Positions 44,870 through 54,003 are shown, numbered from the stretch's first letter. The stretch is 64,000 nucleotides of DNA from RHKX01 sp963823565 (GCA_963823565.1 CAWGLR010000003.1:248001-312000); one strand, 5' to 3'. Translations and numbers: made by a program. Notes: a model not told the origin generated them from the letters alone.

Positions 44870-46515
44870 TGGACAAGCCGTTCGCGATCACGCTCGACGT
44901 CGGCACCAGCCTCCAGAACCTGACCGGGAGCTGGCGGACCGAGCGCGCCGTCTACGTCGACCGGTTGCCGCCGTGCCAGGGCGCGTGCCCGGCGGGGGAG
45001 GACGTGCGCGGCTGGCTGTACGAGGCCGAGGAGGGCGAGGCCGGCTACGAGCGCGCCTGGCGGCGGCTGGTCGAGGAGAACCCGTTCCCGGCGATCATGG
45101 GAAGGGTCTGCTACCACCCGTGCGAGACCGAGTGCAACCGCGGGCAGCTCGACGAGTCCGTCGGCATCAATTCGGTCGAGCGGTTCCTCGGCGATGAGGC
45201 GATCGCGCGCGGGTGGCGGTTCGACCGCCCCGCCGAGACGACCGGGAGGCGCGTGCTCGTCGTCGGCGCCGGTCCCTCGGGCCTGAGCGCCGCCTACCAC
45301 CTGGCGCGGCTCGGCCATGCGGTGACGATCCGCGACGCCGGGCCGATGACCGGCGGGATGATGCGCTTCGGGATCCCCAAGTACCGGCTCCCGCGGGACG
45401 TCCTCGACGCGGAGGTGCAGCGGATCCTCGATCTCGGGGTCGAGCTCGAGCTCGAGAGCAAGGTCGAGGACGCCGCCGCCGCGATGGCGGAGGGGGGCTT
45501 CGACGCGGTCTTCCTCGCGATCGGCGCGGGGCTCGGCCGCAACGCCTACGTCCCCGCCGGCGAAGCCGCGCGCGTGCTCGACGCGGTGAGTCTGCTGCGC
45601 TCGATGGAGGACTCCGAGACGCCGCTGCTCGGGCGCCGGGTCGTCGTCTACGGCGGCGGCAACACGGCGATGGACGCGGCGCGCACCGCCAAGCGCCTCG
45701 GCGCCAGCGACGCGGTGGTCGTCTACCGCCGCAACCGCGAGCGGATGCCTGCGCACGAGTTCGAGGTGGCCGAGGCCGAGGAGGAGGGCGTGATGATGCG
45801 CTGGCTCTCGACGATCAAGCGCGCCGAGGAGGGCCGGGTGACGATCGAGCGGATGGAGCTCGACGAGACCGGGTTCCCGCAGCCGACCGGGGAGCTCGAG
45901 GAGCTCGAGGCGGACTCGGTCGTGCTCGCGCTCGGGCAGGAGAGCGACCTCGGCCTCGTCGAGGGGGTCGACGGGATCGAGGTCGACGACGGCGTCGTCG
46001 AGGTCGGGCCGGACATGCAGACCGGCCATCCCGGGATCTTCGCCGGCGGCGACATGGTCCCGGCCGAGCGCACGGTCACCGTCGCGATCGGGCACGGCAA
46101 GCGCGCCGCCCGCAACATCGACCGCTGGCTGCGATCGGCGCCCTACGACGAGCCCGCGCCGCGCGCGCTCGCGACGTTCGACGCCCTCAACACGTGGTAC
46201 TTCGCCGACGCGCCGCGCGCTCACCGGCCGCGGCTCGAGGCGGCGCGGCGGGCGGGCACCTTCGACGAGGTCGTCGCCGGGCTCGACCCCGGCAATGCGC
46301 TGTACGAGGCGCGGCGCTGCATGTCCTGCGGCTCGTGCTTCTCCTGCGACAACTGCTACGGCGTCTGCCCCGACAACGCGGTGCTGAAGCTCGAGACGCC
46401 GGTCGCCGAGGTCAACGCCAACTACCTGATCGACCTCGACTACTGCAAGGGCTGCGGGATCTGCGTCTCCGAGTGCCCGTGCGGGGCGATCGAGATGGTG
46501 CCCGAGGAGGTCTAG
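44869..46515 (+). CDS. GltD-like NAD(P)H oxidoreductase fused to 2x[4Fe-4S] ferredoxin
   Basis: 548 aa. The N-terminal GltD-type cluster domain has C36, C40, C81, C85 and C89. FAD motif VVGAGPSGLSAAYHLARLG follows near residue 127, NAD(P)H motif VVYGGGNTAMDAARTAKRLG near 260, and IFAGGDMVPAERTVTVAIGHG near 390. The C-terminal 75 residues hold two [4Fe-4S] motifs (CMSCGSCFSCDNCYGVCP and CKGCGICVSECPCGA). It likely links the oxidoreductase's ferredoxin electrons to NAD(P)H, acting as delta subunit and reductase in one. ATG 44869 overlaps the beta-subunit stop (TGATG). Last gene of the operon. Confidence 0.92.
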   Translation: MDKPFAITLDVGTSLQNLTGSWRTERAVYVDRLPPCQGACPAGEDVRGWLYEAEEGEAGYERAWRRLVEENPFPAIMGRVCYHPCETECNRGQLDESVGINSVERFLGDEAIARGWRFDRPAETTGRRVLVVGAGPSGLSAAYHLARLGHAVTIRDAGPMTGGMMRFGIPKYRLPRDVLDAEVQRILDLGVELELESKVEDAAAAMAEGGFDAVFLAIGAGLGRNAYVPAGEAARVLDAVSLLRSMEDSETPLLGRRVVVYGGGNTAMDAARTAKRLGASDAVVVYRRNRERMPAHEFEVAEAEEEGVMMRWLSTIKRAEEGRVTIERMELDETGFPQPTGELEELEADSVVLALGQESDLGLVEGVDGIEVDDGVVEVGPDMQTGHPGIFAGGDMVPAERTVTVAIGHGKRAARNIDRWLRSAPYDEPAPRALATFDALNTWYFADAPRAHRPRLEAARRAGTFDEVVAGLDPGNALYEARRCMSCGSCFSCDNCYGVCPDNAVLKLETPVAEVNANYLIDLDYCKGCGICVSECPCGAIEMVPEEV

Positions 46516-46522
46516 GGCCACC

Positions 46523-46582
46523 AACCCGGCGCTGGGGTCTTTCGCGCCAGCATCTTGGCGGCAGAGACCCCAGCAGCGGGTT
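46523..46582 (+). terminator. strong hairpin ending the hydrogenase/oxidoreductase operon
   Basis: AACCCG + GCTGGGGTCT (46523-46540) pair with AGACCCCAGC + CGGGTT (46565-46582), 16 bp with a 2-nt bulge on each side. The loop contains an inner CGCCA/TGGCG stem. It starts 8 bp after the stop codon. There is no U-run. Confidence 0.65.
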
Positions 46583-46594
46583 CGCTCCGCCCGC

Positions 46595-46623
46595 TTGACG
46601 GGCAGTCACATACTGAATATGGT
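46595..46623 (+). promoter_or_regulatory. promoter of the TetR gene with internal palindrome
   Basis: TTGACG (46595-46600), 17-bp spacer, TATGGT (46618-46623). The -10 ends 7 nt before GTG 46631. CATA-CTGAA-TATG (46609-46621) is an inverted repeat across the spacer and -10, a plausible TetR operator. Confidence 0.65.
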
Positions 46624-46630
46624 TTTGGCC

Positions 46631-47335
46631 GTGACGGAGGAGCGACGGACCGCGCGCGGCCTCGGGGACACCGATGCCGCCCTTCCGATCCCGCCCACGC
46701 AGGCGCGGGGGGCCGAGAAGCGCGACCGGATCTACGCGGCGGCGATCGGGCGATTCGACCGCCTCGGGGTCGAGGCGACCCGGATCGAGGACGTCGTCGA
46801 CGACGCCGGCGTGAGCTGGGCGACCTTCTTCCGCTACTTCCCCCGCAAGGAGGACGTGCTGATCGAGGGGGCCGCCCGCCACTACCGCGATCACGTCAAG
46901 CCGGTGGCCGAGGCCGGCATGCGCTCCCGCCGCCGGATCCGCACGGTGATCAAGGACACCTTCGTCGCCCTCAGCACCCAGGGCGACATGCCGCCCGCCC
47001 TGCACGCGGCGTCGCTGCTGCAGGTGATCGCGCACCCCGGGCGCTTCGCGGCGCTGCTCGACGACGGCAGCGCGCAGCCCCTGATCGAGCTGCTCGCCGA
47101 GCTCGTGGCCGAGGGTCAGCGCCGCGGTGAGGTGCGCGCCGACGTCCCCGCCGTCGCGATCGCGATGACGGTCGCCGCGGGAGCGTTCTTCCCCGGCGTC
47201 CAGGCGGCGGCGCTGGGTGGGGACGCGACGGCGGCGATGACGACCGCGCTCGACCTGATCTGGGACGGAGCGGCCGCCGACGGCGCCGCCGGGGACGGAA
47301 GGCCAATGCACGACGAGATGGAGGTGGCGCGATGA
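46631..47335 (+). CDS. TetR-family transcriptional regulator
   Basis: 234 aa. Helix-turn-helix at residues ~28-75: RDRIYAAAIGRFDRLGVEATRIEDVVDDAGVSWATFFRYFPRKEDVL in part. The ligand-binding C-terminal half is Ala-rich. GTG 46631 is chosen since the promoter puts the transcription start on it; ATG 46595 and 46619 would lie inside the promoter. It overlaps the sulfatase gene by 4 bp (ATGA), so it probably controls that gene and itself. Confidence 0.88.
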   Translation: MTEERRTARGLGDTDAALPIPPTQARGAEKRDRIYAAAIGRFDRLGVEATRIEDVVDDAGVSWATFFRYFPRKEDVLIEGAARHYRDHVKPVAEAGMRSRRRIRTVIKDTFVALSTQGDMPPALHAASLLQVIAHPGRFAALLDDGSAQPLIELLAELVAEGQRRGEVRADVPAVAIAMTVAAGAFFPGVQAAALGGDATAAMTTALDLIWDGAAADGAAGDGRPMHDEMEVAR

Positions 47336-48924
47336 GCGCTATGGACAAGGACGGACGCGGGCTCAGCCGGCGGGAGCTGATCGGCGCCGGGGCGGCGGTC
47401 GCCGGGGCGGCGGCGATCGGGTCGCGCGCGCCGGTCGCGAGGGCGGCTGGAGCGCTGGCGCCGAAGCGCTCGTTCGCCGGGATGAACGTGGTCATGTTCC
47501 TGACCGACCAGGACCGCGCGATCCAGCACTTCCCGCCGGGATGGGCGCGGAGGAACCTGCCGGGCCTGATGCGCCTGCGCCGCCATGGGCTCAGCTTCGA
47601 CAACGCCTTCACGAACGCGTGCATGTGCTCGCCGGCGCGCTCGACGCTGATGACCGGCTACTTCCCGGCCCAGCACGGCGTCAAGTACACGCTCGAGGAG
47701 GACATGCCGTCGCCGCAGTACCCGCAGGTCGAGATGCCGCTGCCGGACGCGATGCCGAACGTGGCGACGGTCGCGGCCGCCGCCGGATACGCGCCCGTCT
47801 ACAAGGGCAAGTGGCACATCTGCAAGCCGGCGGGCGCCGAGTTCGAGCCCTCCGACCTCGCGCAGTACGGCTGGGCGCGCTGGAACCCGCCGGACGGAGG
47901 CGCCAACCAGGACATCGACCAGGCCGGCGGCGGCACGACCGACAACGACGGCCGCTACATGAACGACGACGGCGACGTCGACGCGGGCGACGAGGGCGTG
48001 CTCGCGTATCTCAACAGCGTGGCCGCCCAGCAGCAGCCCTTCTTCCTGGTCGTCTCACTCGTCAATCCGCACGACGTCCTCTTCTACCCCAACAACTACA
48101 TCGACGCGGGCTACGACGACTCCTGGCTGAAGGGGACCATCGGCCTGCCCGAGACCGTCGACGAGGACCTGCGGACCAAGCCCGACGTGCAGGCGCAGTT
48201 CCTGCGGATCTTCAACCTCACCGGGAAGCTCCGCACGCCGCAGATGAAGCGCAACTACCTGAACTTCTACGGCAACCTGATGAAGTCGTCGGACAACTAC
48301 CTCGTCCAGGTCCTCGACGCGCTGAGCGAGAACGGGCTGCTCGACGACACGCTGGTGATCCGCACCGCCGACCACGGCGAGATGGGCCTGGCGCACGGCG
48401 GCCTGCGGCAGAAGAACTTCAACTTCTACGAGGAGTCGCTGCGGGTGCCGCTCGTCTACTCGAACCCGAAGCTCTTCAGCAGGCCGCAGCGCTCGCGGGC
48501 GCTCGTCTCCCACGTCGACTTCCTGCCCACGGTGGCGAGCCTGATCGGCGCCCCGAAGGCGGCCGACTGGGAGGGCCGCGACTACTCGGCGCAGATCACC
48601 CGCCGCGTGGCGCCGCCGCCTCAGGACTACGTCGTCTTCACCTACGACGACTACCAGTCGGGCCAGAAGAACGGCCCCTACCCGAAGCCGCCGAACCACA
48701 TCGTCAGCCTGCGCGAGCGCCGCTGGAAGCTCGCCAAGTACTACGACGCGTCCGGCAAGCGGCCGCCGCAATGGGAGATGTACGACCTGAAGAAGGACCC
48801 GCTGGAGAAGCGGAACCTCGCATGGCGCGGGTACAAGCGCACGCGCGAGCAGCAGCGGCAGTTCAAGCGGCTGAAGCGGAAGCTGGCGCGGATCCAGCGC
48901 AAGCGGCTGCAGCCGCTCACGTAG
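47332..48924 (+). CDS. TAT-exported sulfatase
   Basis: 530 aa. A twin-arginine signal (LSRRELIGAGAAVAG, residues 11-25, cut near ARAA) exports it folded. The sulfatase active-site motif is C99-S-P-A-R103, where C99 becomes formylglycine; metal ligands include the TDQD segment near 58 and RTADHGEMGLAHG near 342. Alkaline-phosphatase superfamily fold. It would release sulfate or phosphate from outer substrates. The Lys/Arg-rich C-terminus (about 30 residues) is extra. Coupled to the TetR gene. The activating enzyme is not nearby. Confidence 0.92.
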   Translation: MSAMDKDGRGLSRRELIGAGAAVAGAAAIGSRAPVARAAGALAPKRSFAGMNVVMFLTDQDRAIQHFPPGWARRNLPGLMRLRRHGLSFDNAFTNACMCSPARSTLMTGYFPAQHGVKYTLEEDMPSPQYPQVEMPLPDAMPNVATVAAAAGYAPVYKGKWHICKPAGAEFEPSDLAQYGWARWNPPDGGANQDIDQAGGGTTDNDGRYMNDDGDVDAGDEGVLAYLNSVAAQQQPFFLVVSLVNPHDVLFYPNNYIDAGYDDSWLKGTIGLPETVDEDLRTKPDVQAQFLRIFNLTGKLRTPQMKRNYLNFYGNLMKSSDNYLVQVLDALSENGLLDDTLVIRTADHGEMGLAHGGLRQKNFNFYEESLRVPLVYSNPKLFSRPQRSRALVSHVDFLPTVASLIGAPKAADWEGRDYSAQITRRVAPPPQDYVVFTYDDYQSGQKNGPYPKPPNHIVSLRERRWKLAKYYDASGKRPPQWEMYDLKKDPLEKRNLAWRGYKRTREQQRQFKRLKRKLARIQRKRLQPLT

Positions 48925-48938
48925 CGCGCGGCCGGCTC

Positions 48939-49838
48939 TCAGCTCGCCCGGAAGAGGCCCATCGCTCCCGCGTCGGCCCAGCGGAAGGAGTGGGTGACGA
49001 AGGGGTAGCTGCCGGCCTCGTCGAAGGTCAGCTCGAAGGCGGCCGCCCCGCCGGCGGGGATCCCGTAGGTGGAGACGCCGAAGAGCTCGTTCGCCGGGTT
49101 GCCGTCGGGCTGGGCCTCGTCGAAGATCTCGCCGACGACGTGGAAGTCGCTCGCGAGCGTCGGCCCGGCGTCGACGACGTAGACCCGCTGCGGCTGGCCG
49201 ACCGCGACCTCGATCGGCTTGTCGCGGTAACGGAACGCGCGCCCGTTGAACGCCGCGAACTTCGGGTCCTGCGTCTGCATCGCCTTGTAGCTCGGCTTCA
49301 GCCGGCCCTTCTTCACCTTGCCGTAGAACTCGCTCTGCACGAGGACGGTCTCGTTCGCGGCCGGGCGCCCGAGCGCGGGCCCGACGACGATCGCGCCGTA
49401 CATGCCCATCCCGATGTGCTGGAGGACCGGGCTCGTGCCGCAGTGGTAGAGGAAGACGCCGGGGCGGCGGGCGACGAAGGTGAACGTTCGCGTCTTCCCC
49501 GGCAGGACGTCGGCGAAGTTGACCTGCGGCGAGACCTGCGCGGCATGGAAGTCGACCGAATGGGCCATGTGCCTGTCGGCGTTGTGGAGGGTGAGCTGGA
49601 CGGTGTCGCCCTCGGTGACGCGGATCACCGGCCCCGGCACCGAGCCGTTGAACGTCCACGCCCTCATCCGGACCCCGGGGGCCACCTTGATGACCTCGTG
49701 GCGGGCGGTGAGCTCGACCGGGACGGTCGCCGCGCCGGCTCCCTCGGCCGGGACCGCGAGCAGCAGCGCCGACAGCAGCAGGGCCCACCGGAGCGGGCGG
49801 AGAGAGCGGATGCGGGATGCCTCCATCGACGACACCAA
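48939..49838 (-). CDS. two-domain multicopper oxidase / NirK-like cupredoxin protein
   Basis: 299 aa with a signal peptide ending near residue 37. Domain 1 holds HSVDFHAA and the type-1 copper set VFLYHCGTSPVLQHIGMGM; domain 2 holds SDFHVVGE and YPFVTHSFRWADAGAMG. This is the layout of copper nitrite reductases and small two-domain laccases, with His ligands for a type-2 copper at the trimer interface. Which substrate it uses is not clear. GTG 49838 or ATG 49826 is the start. It converges with the sulfatase gene. Confidence 0.88.
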   Translation of the reverse strand: MVSSMEASRIRSLRPLRWALLLSALLLAVPAEGAGAATVPVELTARHEVIKVAPGVRMRAWTFNGSVPGPVIRVTEGDTVQLTLHNADRHMAHSVDFHAAQVSPQVNFADVLPGKTRTFTFVARRPGVFLYHCGTSPVLQHIGMGMYGAIVVGPALGRPAANETVLVQSEFYGKVKKGRLKPSYKAMQTQDPKFAAFNGRAFRYRDKPIEVAVGQPQRVYVVDAGPTLASDFHVVGEIFDEAQPDGNPANELFGVSTYGIPAGGAAAFELTFDEAGSYPFVTHSFRWADAGAMGLFRAS

Positions 49839-49956
49839 AGCAGCGGCGGCCGGAGGCAGCTTCGGTGGTCGCTCCCGAAGTCCCCCGCGGCGGGCTACTG
49901 AGCCGGCGCCGCGTCCGGGGTCAGGCCGGCTTGGCCGTCACCGCGTCCGACCAGGG

Positions 49957-50955
49957 CTACGGCGCCCGGCGCTTGAAGACCTTGCGGACCGGGGGCTCGC
50001 GCGGCACCTTCGGGACGAGGGCCTCGTTCTGTCCGAGGACCGTTCCGGAGGCGGCGAGGAACCCGGTCGTCGTCGCCTCGTTGAGGCCGCCGGCGTAGGG
50101 GTGGTCGCAGACGTCGCCGGGCAGGCGTGGGATCCGCGCCGCGCCCTTGCGTCCCTTGCCGCGATGGGCGATGGCGTCGAGGAAGGCCTCGAAGGAGACC
50201 GAGTCGACGGCGGTGCCGACGTGGGTCGTCCGCCGCTCCGGGCAGACGTCCTGGATCAGGATGTTGCTCGCTCCGGCCAGCGACGAGGTCGGGTGGGGGC
50301 CGGTCTGCGGCTGGACGACCTCGTCGAAGCTCGAGCGCACCGTCGTGTAGGAGACGTCGCCGGGCGTCTCGTCGGGCTGGGAGTTGAGCGCCCGCAGCAG
50401 GTTGGAGCCGCGCATCTGCTGCCAGTTGGCCGGGGCGCAGGGGGTGGACTCCGAGCAGCCGCGGCCGACCGTGGTGCCGTGCTGGGTTCCCGCCGCCGCG
50501 AGGACGTCGGAGACCTTGCGCCGCAGGTCGGGCCAGTAAGTGAGCGCGAACCGCGGCAGCAGCCCGCCCTGGCTGATCCCGAAGATCGCGACCTTCCGTC
50601 CCGCCATCCGCTGCTCGCGCCGCAGCCCGTAGACCAGGTACTCGACCGAGACCTGGATATCCGCCGTCGTCGAGTCGGGGAAGTTCATGTAACAGACCGG
50701 ATGCCCCGAGGCCTCGAACGCGCCCCGCCCGATCTCGTAGCCGAGCTCGCCGGAGGCTCCGGTCCCGGTCACGAACATCAGTGGCGTGCGTTCGGTGTCC
50801 GTCGGGTCGATCGGGCAATGGAAGGCGGCGGCGAGGTCCTCGCGCGGGACGGTGAGCTTCGGCCCCTTCGCGGCATTTGCCTGTGCCGCGGTCAGCGCGG
50901 TCATCGCGACCATCGTCGCGAGTGCGATCGCCCACTTCCTCAGTCGCTTCTCCAC
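49957..50955 (-). CDS. secreted lipase-like alpha/beta hydrolase
   Basis: 332 aa with a signal peptide (to about AQANA, residue 28). VTGTGASGELGYE near residue 62 resembles the oxyanion region of CALB-like lipases. The nucleophile elbow is IFGISQGG near 125, an acid lies in SNILIQDVCPE, and a His in the TTHVGTAVDSV region. Four or five Cys suggest disulfides outside the cell. GTG 50955 is supported by a TATGAT -10 ending 8 nt upstream (leaderless). Confidence 0.85.
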   Translation of the reverse strand: MEKRLRKWAIALATMVAMTALTAAQANAAKGPKLTVPREDLAAAFHCPIDPTDTERTPLMFVTGTGASGELGYEIGRGAFEASGHPVCYMNFPDSTTADIQVSVEYLVYGLRREQRMAGRKVAIFGISQGGLLPRFALTYWPDLRRKVSDVLAAAGTQHGTTVGRGCSESTPCAPANWQQMRGSNLLRALNSQPDETPGDVSYTTVRSSFDEVVQPQTGPHPTSSLAGASNILIQDVCPERRTTHVGTAVDSVSFEAFLDAIAHRGKGRKGAARIPRLPGDVCDHPYAGGLNEATTTGFLAASGTVLGQNEALVPKVPREPPVRKVFKRRAP

Positions 50956-50963
50956 CGCCGGCG

Positions 50964-50969
50964 ATCATA
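50964..50969 (-). promoter_or_regulatory. -10 element of the lipase-like gene, leaderless
   Basis: TATGAT on the minus strand ends 8 nt before GTG 50955. Confidence 0.45.
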
Positions 50970-51087
50970 TGGCCCGGCGCTGCCCAGGACCGCCGTATCG
51001 GGGAGCGCGTATCTGACGCGTCAGTCAGTACGGCGCTGAGGAAGCTGAGGACCGCCGGATCGGATCTGAGCGAGCAGGCGGTGGGCT

Positions 51088-51142
51088 GGGCAAGGAAGCA
51101 GGAGGCGACGCGACCTCAGGTCGCGAGCCGACGATGACGCCG
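51088..51142 (-). ncRNA. candidate structured RNA element, copy B
   Basis: Minus-strand order: GGCGTCATCG, CGGCTCG, a 7-bp stem with TGA triloop (CGCGACC at 51109-51115, GGTCGCG at 51119-51125), CGTCG, CTTCCTTG. It begins 20 nt after the nrdJ stop. Flanks match copy A (21651-21705) closely, while the stem differs at two base pairs in a compensatory way. Confidence 0.55.
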
Positions 51143-51162
51143 CCCAGGCCGCTGCCTGCCGC

Positions 51163-54003
51163 TCAGCCGCAGCCGGTGTTGTTGCCGCAGCTTGTGCACG
51201 TGTAGCAACTGCCGGTCCGCTGCATCATCCCTCCGCACTGGTCGCACGCCGGGCCGAGGTCCAGCGAGCGGGACATGCGGGCGGGGACGACCGGCGGCGT
51301 GTCGGTCATCGCCGCCGCGGCCGGAACCGAGCTGCCGTTGGAGGCGGCGCCACTGGTGCCGCCGTTTCCGTTGGCGGCGCCGTTGCCGTTCGCCTCGGGG
51401 TTGGCCGGGCCTGCCGTGTCGGGGCTGAAGAGCGCTTGCTGCGCTTCCTTCCGCGCCCGCACCTCGGACGTGAGGATGCCGAGGTCCTCGTGGAGGTCGG
51501 GGTCCTCGATGAAGCGGCTCGCGAGCCAGCGCATGATGTAGTCGGGCATCGACTTGGCGAACGGGATCTCCGGATTCTTGGTCATGCCCTCCGGGTCGAA
51601 GCGCATGTAGGAGAACTTGTTGACCAGGACCTCGAGCGGGACGCCGTACTGGAGGCCGATCGAGACGGCCGTCGCGAACGCGTTCATCATCCCGCGCAGC
51701 GTCGAGCCCTCCTTGCCGATGTCGGTGAGGAAGATCTCCCCGATCGAGCCGTCCTCGTACTTGCCGGCGGTGATGTAGCCCTCCTGGCCGGCGATCGAGA
51801 ACTTGTGCGTGATCGACTCGCGCTCGGCCGGCATCCGCTTGCGGACCGGCTCCGGCTGCGCCGGGGTCTCGTCCTCCTCATCGGCGGAGTCCTGGGCGTC
51901 GGTGCGCAGCGCCTGCGCGGTCTTCGAGCCGTCGCGGTAGATCGCGAGCGCCTTCAGGCCGCCCTTCCAGCCCTCGGTGTAGGCCTCGGCGATGTCGTCG
52001 ACCGTCGCCGTCTCCGGCAGGTTGACCGTCTTCGAGATCGCGCCGGAGAGGAACGGCTGGGTCGCCGACATCATCTGGATGTGGCCCATGTGGCTGATCG
52101 CCCGCTCGCCGACGGCGACGTCGAAGACCGGCAGGTGACCGTCCTCGAGGCCGGGGGCGCCGACGATCGTCCCCTTCTCGTTGATGTAGGCGACGATCTG
52201 CTCGATCCCCTCCTCGGTGTAGCCGAGCGTGCGCAGCGCCAGCGGCACCGAGCGGTTGACGATCGTCATCTGCCCGCCGCCGACCAGCTCCTTGTACTTG
52301 ACGAGCGAGAAGTCCGGCTCGATGCCGGTCGTGTCGCAGTCCATCAGGAACGAGATCGTCCCGGTCGGGGCCAGCACCGTCGCCTGCGCGTTGCGGTAGC
52401 CGTGCTCGTCGCCGAGCGCGACCGCCTCGTCCCAGGCGCGGCGAGCGGCCTCGAGGAGCCCGTGGTCCTTCGTCTCGCCCTCGGCGATGTCGTAGGCCGC
52501 GTCGCGGTGCATCCGCATGACGTTGTTGTGCGGCTCGCGGTTCCTCTCGTACTCCTCGTAGGGGCCGATCGCGGCGGCGACCTCGGCCGACTTGCGGTAG
52601 CCGCGGCCGGTCATCAGCGCCGTGATCGCGGCGGCGACCGCGCGGCCCTCGTCGGAGTCGTAGGGCAGCCCGTTGCTCATCAGGAAGGCGCCGAGGTTGG
52701 CGTAGCCGAGCCCGAGCTGGCGGAACCGGCGGGCGTTCTTGCCGATGTCCTCGGTCGGGTAGCTCGACGGGCCGACGACGATCTCCTGCGCCAGCAGCAC
52801 CGTGTCGACGGTGTGCTCGAAGTCGGCGGTGTCGAAGCTGCCGTCGGGGCGGCGGAACTTCATCAGGTTGATCGACGCCAGGTTGCAGGCCGAGTCGTCG
52901 ACGTGCATGTACTCCGAGCACGGGTTCGACGCGTTGATCCGGCCCGACTCGGGGCAGGTGTGCCAGCGGTTGATGATCGTGTCGTACTGGACGCCCGGAT
53001 CGGCGCAGCGCCAGGCCGCCTCGGAGAGCTGCTTGAGCAGGTCGCGGGCCGGCAGCGTCTTCAGCACGGCGCCGTCCTTGCGCGCGGTCAGCTCCCAGTC
53101 GGAGTCGGCCTCGACCGCCTCCATGAAGTCGTCGGTGACGCGCACCGAGTTGTTCGCGTTCTGGTACTGGATCGAGGTGAAGCCCTCGCCGTCGATCGAC
53201 ATGTCGAAGCCGGCGTCGCGGAGCGCGGCGGCCTTCTCCTCCTCGCGCGCCTTGCACCAGATGAAGTCCTCGATGTCGGGATGGTCGACGTCGAGCACGA
53301 CCATCTTCGCCGCGCGGCGGGTCTTGCCGCCGGACTTGATCGTCCCGGCCCAGGCGTCGGCGCCGCGCATGAAGGAGACCGGTCCGGAGGCGTAGCCGCC
53401 CTTGGAGAGCTGCTCGGTCGAGGCGCGGATGTTGGAGAGGTTGATCCCGGAGCCGGAGCCGCCGCGGAAGATGTGCCCCTCCTTGGTGTTCCAGGCGAGG
53501 ATCGACTCCATGTTGTCCTCGACGCTGAGGATGAAGCAGGCGGAGCACTGCGGGTGCTCCTCGAAGCCGACGTTGAACCACACGGGGGAGTTGAAGGCGG
53601 CCTTCTGGTGCAGGAGGATGTGGGTGAGCTCGGCCTCGAAGGCGTCGGCGTCGGCGTCGGTCGCGAAGTAGCCGCCCTCGCGGCCCCAGGCGGCGATGGT
53701 GCCGGCGACGCGGCCGATCATCTGCTTGACGGAGCGCTCGCGCTCGGGCGAGCCCAGCGGCCCGCGGAAGTACTTCTGGGCGACGATGTTCGTCGCGTTC
53801 TGCGACCACGTCTCGGGGAACTCGACGCCGCGCTGCTCGAAAGCCGGGGCGGCGGGGTCGCCGATGATCGCGTCGCGCTCCTCCCAGGTCACCTCGTCGA
53901 AGGGATGGACGCCCTCAGTGGTGAACCGGCGCTCGATCTTCAGGCCGCCGTCGGCGACCCGCGCCGCGACGTCGATTGTGGTCTCAGTGGCTGTCTCGTC
54001 CAT
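51163..54003 (-). CDS. nrdJ: adenosylcobalamin-dependent ribonucleotide reductase (class II)
   Basis: 946 aa. Reduces ribonucleotides to deoxyribonucleotides with coenzyme B12, with or without oxygen. The N-terminal region has SPVWFNVGFEEHPQCSACF with the active-site Cys; GGSGSGINLSNIRAS, NPCSEYMHVDDSACNLASINLM with the Asn/Cys/Glu catalytic set, and LAPTGTISFLMDCDTTGIEPD are signatures. The C-terminus carries a zinc-ribbon-like tail (CDQCGGM and CYTCTSCGNNTGCG) with redox cysteines, typical of actinobacterial NrdJ. ATG 54003 is preceded by GAGGGAGTAGAGAG. A long leader holds a terminator-like hairpin. Confidence 0.97.
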   Translation of the reverse strand: MDETATETTIDVAARVADGGLKIERRFTTEGVHPFDEVTWEERDAIIGDPAAPAFEQRGVEFPETWSQNATNIVAQKYFRGPLGSPERERSVKQMIGRVAGTIAAWGREGGYFATDADADAFEAELTHILLHQKAAFNSPVWFNVGFEEHPQCSACFILSVEDNMESILAWNTKEGHIFRGGSGSGINLSNIRASTEQLSKGGYASGPVSFMRGADAWAGTIKSGGKTRRAAKMVVLDVDHPDIEDFIWCKAREEEKAAALRDAGFDMSIDGEGFTSIQYQNANNSVRVTDDFMEAVEADSDWELTARKDGAVLKTLPARDLLKQLSEAAWRCADPGVQYDTIINRWHTCPESGRINASNPCSEYMHVDDSACNLASINLMKFRRPDGSFDTADFEHTVDTVLLAQEIVVGPSSYPTEDIGKNARRFRQLGLGYANLGAFLMSNGLPYDSDEGRAVAAAITALMTGRGYRKSAEVAAAIGPYEEYERNREPHNNVMRMHRDAAYDIAEGETKDHGLLEAARRAWDEAVALGDEHGYRNAQATVLAPTGTISFLMDCDTTGIEPDFSLVKYKELVGGGQMTIVNRSVPLALRTLGYTEEGIEQIVAYINEKGTIVGAPGLEDGHLPVFDVAVGERAISHMGHIQMMSATQPFLSGAISKTVNLPETATVDDIAEAYTEGWKGGLKALAIYRDGSKTAQALRTDAQDSADEEDETPAQPEPVRKRMPAERESITHKFSIAGQEGYITAGKYEDGSIGEIFLTDIGKEGSTLRGMMNAFATAVSIGLQYGVPLEVLVNKFSYMRFDPEGMTKNPEIPFAKSMPDYIMRWLASRFIEDPDLHEDLGILTSEVRARKEAQQALFSPDTAGPANPEANGNGAANGNGGTSGAASNGSSVPAAAAMTDTPPVVPARMSRSLDLGPACDQCGGMMQRTGSCYTCTSCGNNTGCG

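Noticed and set aside
46595..46630. ATG 46595 or ATG 46619 as the TetR start
   Set aside because: Both codons lie inside the TTGACG-17-TATGGT promoter, so they would not be transcribed from it.
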